A DNA stretch of 64,000 nucleotides from an uncultured Prevotella sp. (lineage in GTDB: Bacteria > Bacteroidota > Bacteroidia > Bacteroidales > Bacteroidaceae), in NCBI GenBank assembly GCA_944320355.1, contig CALUHC010000010.1, forward strand, positions 53,376 to 117,375, read 5' to 3'. The notes under the pieces are model-generated. The model did not search any database and was not told the origin of the DNA. It saw nothing but the letters and a program-made list of their open reading frames with translations. Position 1 is the stretch's first letter. Every line of letters begins with the position of its first letter. Both the position numbers and the translations under genes were made by a program. This document shows, in pieces, positions 61,409-64,000 of the stretch.

Positions 61409-63358
61409 ATGAACACACGACCATCCACACGGGCCATGCTTGCCTGCATGGCCATAATGGCCGCAACGGCCGCAACGGCGCAAGACTACAACGTAAGGCA
61501 AATGGGCGACACCATCATGGCCGAGCTGGCACCGCAGACTGTCAGCGTGAGAACCAGCGGCGACACCACCATAGTGGAGATTGCCAACCCGCAGAAGTTC
61601 CTCATACTGCCGGTGCAGGACAGCTGCCCAGAGGCGCAAGTGAAACTCGACACCGGCTCGCCCTCGGACACATGGATGGACATAAGGCTGGCACGCACCC
61701 AGACTGACTACGGCGTGCCGTTCGCCCTCGGCGACGGCGACACGGCCACGGTGAAGATGCTCAACATCCGCCCCACCGACCTCGCGCTGACCTCCCTGTC
61801 CACCACCGACGTGTGGACCACAGAACCGTCGGGAGCATACCGACCGCTCTACCACCACACACCGCCATACGGATGGATGGGCGACGCCTGCGCAACCGTG
61901 GCCAACGGCGGTGCATACCACCTGTTCTACCAGCACAACCCCTACGGAACCACATGGGGCAACACGCACTGGGGCCACGCCGTGAGCGAAGACCTGGCGC
62001 ACTGGGCGGAACAGCCCATAGCCCTCGCGCGCGACAATTCAGGACGCATATCCTCTGGCTGCGCGATTGTGGACACCGACAACACTACCGGATTCGGCGC
62101 GGGAGCCGTCATTGCCTTCTACACATCAGACGACGGCAAGGGCAACCAGGCCCAATGCATGGCATACAGCAACGACAACGGGCTGACTTTCACGAAGTTT
62201 GAAGACAACCCTGTGCTGCGGCCGACAGGCGTAACAAAGCAATTCCGCGACCCAAAGGTGTTCCGCCACGAGCCCACCGGGGCGTGGTACATGATAGTGG
62301 CCGCCGACAGCGAACTGCGCTTCTACAAGTCCAAAAACCTCAGGAAGTGGAGCTACGTGAGCAGCTTCGGCAGCGCCATGGGCGAGCAGCCGCGCCAATA
62401 CGAGTGCCCCGACATAATGTGTCTGCCAGCCGACGGCAACCGCGACAGCATGAAATACGTCCTGACTGCCAACGTGAGCACGGGCGGTCACTTCGGCGGC
62501 AGCGCCACCGAATACTTCGTCGGGCACTTCGACGGCAAGGAATTCACCTGCGCAGACAACCCGCACACGCCCAAGCGGCTCGACTACGGGAATGACCACC
62601 GCACTGCCATCACCTTTGCCAATACTGCCGACCGCGCCATAGCCATGCCGTGGATGGGCAACCGGCAGTATGCCGAGGCCACGCCCACCCGTATGTTCAG
62701 GGGCACCAACGCCCTGCCGCGCGAGCTGTCGCTCTACACCAACAACGGCCGGCATTATGTGGCCGCCAACGCCGTTCCCGAGGTGCGCAAGCTGCGCAGG
62801 GGGCGCAACAGGATAGACGACGCGACGGTGGAGGGAACCGTGGAGCTGAAGCGGGTGGCACGGCGGACGGACGGCGCGTTCGAATTTGAGGCGGACATCA
62901 CCCCGGACAACGCCGCAGAGGTAGGCATCGAGCTGTATAACGACAAGGGAGAGAGAACCGTAATAAGCCTCGACATGAAGCAGATGCGCGCCGCCATGGA
63001 CCGCGCCGAGAGCGGGCTGACCGACTTTGGCCGCAGGCCGAGGCCGCGCGCCACGGAGGCTCCGGCCGACGGCAAGGCTGACGGCGGGGGCAGCCAGACG
63101 CAGGGACCGGACAACGCGGCAAACGCCAGAAACGACTTCGCCACCCCAACATGGGCCCCGCTCACGCTCTGCAACGGCAAGACGTACCACGTGGACATAT
63201 TCGTAGACAAGTGTTCCGTGGAGCTGTTCATTGACGGAGGGCGCATAGCCATGACCAACCTCGTGTTCCCCACCAAGCCATACGACTCAATACGACTGCG
63301 CGCCAAGGGGGGCAAGGCCGACTTCACGCGCATGACCGTCTACGGAATGAGGATGTAG
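61409..63358 (+). CDS. Glycoside hydrolase family 32 protein (fructan/levan hydrolase-like) with altered nucleophile motif
   Basis: The 649-residue product has a signal peptide (about 1-24), an N-terminal DUF4980-type beta domain (about 26-140), a five-bladed GH32 propeller (about 145-450) and a C-terminal sandwich (about 460-649). The nucleophile region, usually WMNDPNG, reads WMGDACA: Asp159 is kept, but the flanking Asn, Pro, Asn and Gly are all changed. The stabiliser FRDP (Asp281) and the acid in YECPD (Glu332) are intact. A Pro/Ala/Gly-rich stretch of about 40 residues (about 548-588) interrupts the C-terminal domain. It should hydrolyse fructans outside the cytoplasm, but the changed motif may alter specificity or activity. 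Confidence 0.85.
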   Translation: MNTRPSTRAMLACMAIMAATAATAQDYNVRQMGDTIMAELAPQTVSVRTSGDTTIVEIANPQKFLILPVQDSCPEAQVKLDTGSPSDTWMDIRLARTQTDYGVPFALGDGDTATVKMLNIRPTDLALTSLSTTDVWTTEPSGAYRPLYHHTPPYGWMGDACATVANGGAYHLFYQHNPYGTTWGNTHWGHAVSEDLAHWAEQPIALARDNSGRISSGCAIVDTDNTTGFGAGAVIAFYTSDDGKGNQAQCMAYSNDNGLTFTKFEDNPVLRPTGVTKQFRDPKVFRHEPTGAWYMIVAADSELRFYKSKNLRKWSYVSSFGSAMGEQPRQYECPDIMCLPADGNRDSMKYVLTANVSTGGHFGGSATEYFVGHFDGKEFTCADNPHTPKRLDYGNDHRTAITFANTADRAIAMPWMGNRQYAEATPTRMFRGTNALPRELSLYTNNGRHYVAANAVPEVRKLRRGRNRIDDATVEGTVELKRVARRTDGAFEFEADITPDNAAEVGIELYNDKGERTVISLDMKQMRAAMDRAESGLTDFGRRPRPRATEAPADGKADGGGSQTQGPDNAANARNDFATPTWAPLTLCNGKTYHVDIFVDKCSVELFIDGGRIAMTNLVFPTKPYDSIRLRAKGGKADFTRMTVYGMRM

Positions 63359-63478
63359 CGAACAACGGCACAACGCCCACTATATGTTAACAAATGCGAA
63401 GAAACGCAACTTTATGTTGCATCTCACAACAAGAAACCTGCCGAAAAAACTGCGTGGAAAAATCGCGAAACAGAACGG

Positions 63479-63516
63479 CGCGGCTCTGTCGGATATCCGA
63501 CAGAGCCGCGTTTTTT
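63479..63516 (+). terminator. Terminator after the GH32 gene
   Basis: A perfect 32-bp palindrome centred on GGATATCC (arms CGCGGCTCTGTCGG and complement) is followed by six T residues. Confidence 0.85.
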
Positions 63517-63606
63517 GCACCCAATGCTGCACTTTCTGCCACAAAACGGGGCAAAATGCCTCCCGAAACCCACTTCAGCCAACACAATGCAGCCCATCCG
63601 GCACTG

Positions 63607-63672
63607 CAATACGGCACATATCGCAGTGTGAAACGGGCCGTATTGCAATCCAAAACAGCCCGTTTCGCAAGA
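63607..63672. repeat. 22-bp phased dyad array (3 units)
   Basis: Units start at 63607, 63629 and 63651 and open with CAATACGG, TGAAACGG and CAAAACAG. Confidence 0.7.
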
Positions 63673-63830
63673 CGGAGCGACGCGGCTCATTGCACACTCT
63701 CCACATCTCCCTCACATAACCCCATGGCCTCCAGCCACTTATGGTTGCACACGCATTTTGCCCGTATTTGTCGCCCGGCAGACTTTCCGCCGCTAAAACG
63801 CCAGCCACAGACGGGATAACCTACGGGCAA
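63607..63830 (+). repeat. Composite dispersed element, copy D (no head)
   Basis: A three-unit 22-bp array leads into the tail CATTGCACACTCTCC, CATGGCCTCCAGCCACTTA, GGTTGCACACGCATTTTGCC and a GCCAGCCACAGACGGGATAA block, closely matching copy C on its minus strand. The head block of copies A-C is not seen. Confidence 0.65.
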
Positions 63831-63875
63831 AAGGGCAAAAGCGGCCTGTTTTTCTTAACACCAATTAAGTTTCAA

Positions 63876-64000
63876 CCCAAATCGGTCATTAGACCGCCAG
63901 GAATATATTTTTGTTCCTTTTCAGGCTTTCCAAGTGCTTTCGCCCTGCCAGCGGCATCTTGTCTGCCGCTTTGTCTCGACGTAGCCCGCTACGCCTTCGA
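63876..64000. mobile_element. MITE-like element, left part, cut by window edge
   Basis: CCCAAATCGGTCATTAGA at 63876-63893 is the perfect left terminal repeat, preceded by TTCAA, the candidate target duplication. The visible 125 bp match the left part of the element at 24859-25051. Confidence 0.7.

Noticed and set aside
5742-63672. 22-bp arrays as CRISPR arrays
   Set aside because: The units touch each other without spacers, are only 22 bp and differ from each other; no cas genes are in the window.
63424-63819. Short frames over composite element D as genes
   Set aside because: They overlap on both strands, have no family motifs and cover repeat sequence; matching frames appear over every other copy.

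Overview
The window is a piece of a Bacteroidales chromosome, most like a G+C-rich member of the Prevotellaceae or a close relative. The evidence is the Bacteroidetes promoter signature (a -7 box TAnnTTTG, sometimes with TTTG about 19 bp upstream) in front of most transcription units, a SusC/SusD pair, lipoproteins with acidic residues after the lipid cysteine, a MurF-Alr fusion, several OmpH-like proteins behind bamA, and parts of a type IX secretion system. All assignments are read from sequence and family knowledge; no database search was run.

Layout. 1-5.5 kb (minus): an iron/siderophore-type locus of TonB-dependent receptor, DUF4374 surface lipoprotein and PepSY membrane protein (cut by the window edge), matching the domain order of XusABC of Bacteroides thetaiotaomicron. 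6.3-7.7 kb: tryptophanase. 8.0-13.0 kb: an Rpn-type nuclease, a GSCFA protein and MurF-Alr. 13.2-20 kb: MFS transporter, nitroreductase, GH43 enzyme, a broken GH78 rhamnosidase remnant and TypA. 20.2-24.2 kb: luxS-mtnN (minus) divergent from a YfhO-type membrane protein. 24.2-25.8 kb: 1.7 kb with no gene, packed with repeats. 25.8-30.4 kb (minus): ftsX, DUF3098, uppP, truB, queA, folK, in transcription order. 30.5 kb: a radical SAM protein.

31.9-45.6 kb (minus) is one long accessory gene cluster: SusC, SusD, zinc metallohydrolase lipoprotein, DUF4302 lipoprotein, BACON lipoprotein, TlpA-like thioredoxin, DUF6029 beta-barrel, Omp28-like lipoprotein with a CxxC motif, and a large secreted protein with a type IX C-terminal signal. 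It looks like a surface peptide/protein processing and import system and appears less G+C-rich than its neighbours. 46.4-50.5 kb: UDP-glucose dehydrogenase, tRNA-Arg(CCU), rbfA, a LolC/E-like permease and an MBL-fold lipoprotein. 50.9-60.5 kb (minus): a DUF6242 lipoprotein, PorG-like protein (type IX secretion), uppS, bamA, three OmpH/Skp-like proteins, murI and a zinc alcohol dehydrogenase; this is an envelope-biogenesis operon. 61.4-63.4 kb: a divergent GH32 enzyme.

The most unusual content is not coding. Eight intergenic sites carry short arrays of 3-5 degenerate units with an exact 22-bp period, each unit centred on the dyad AAACG-N3-CGTTT. Four of these arrays sit inside a larger dispersed element with a conserved tail bounded by TTGCACA motifs; three of the four also have a conserved head. 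A second family is a MITE-like element with 18-bp terminal inverted repeats and clear 5-bp target duplications. Further hairpin and short-repeat families fill the other gaps. No transposase for any of them is present in the window.
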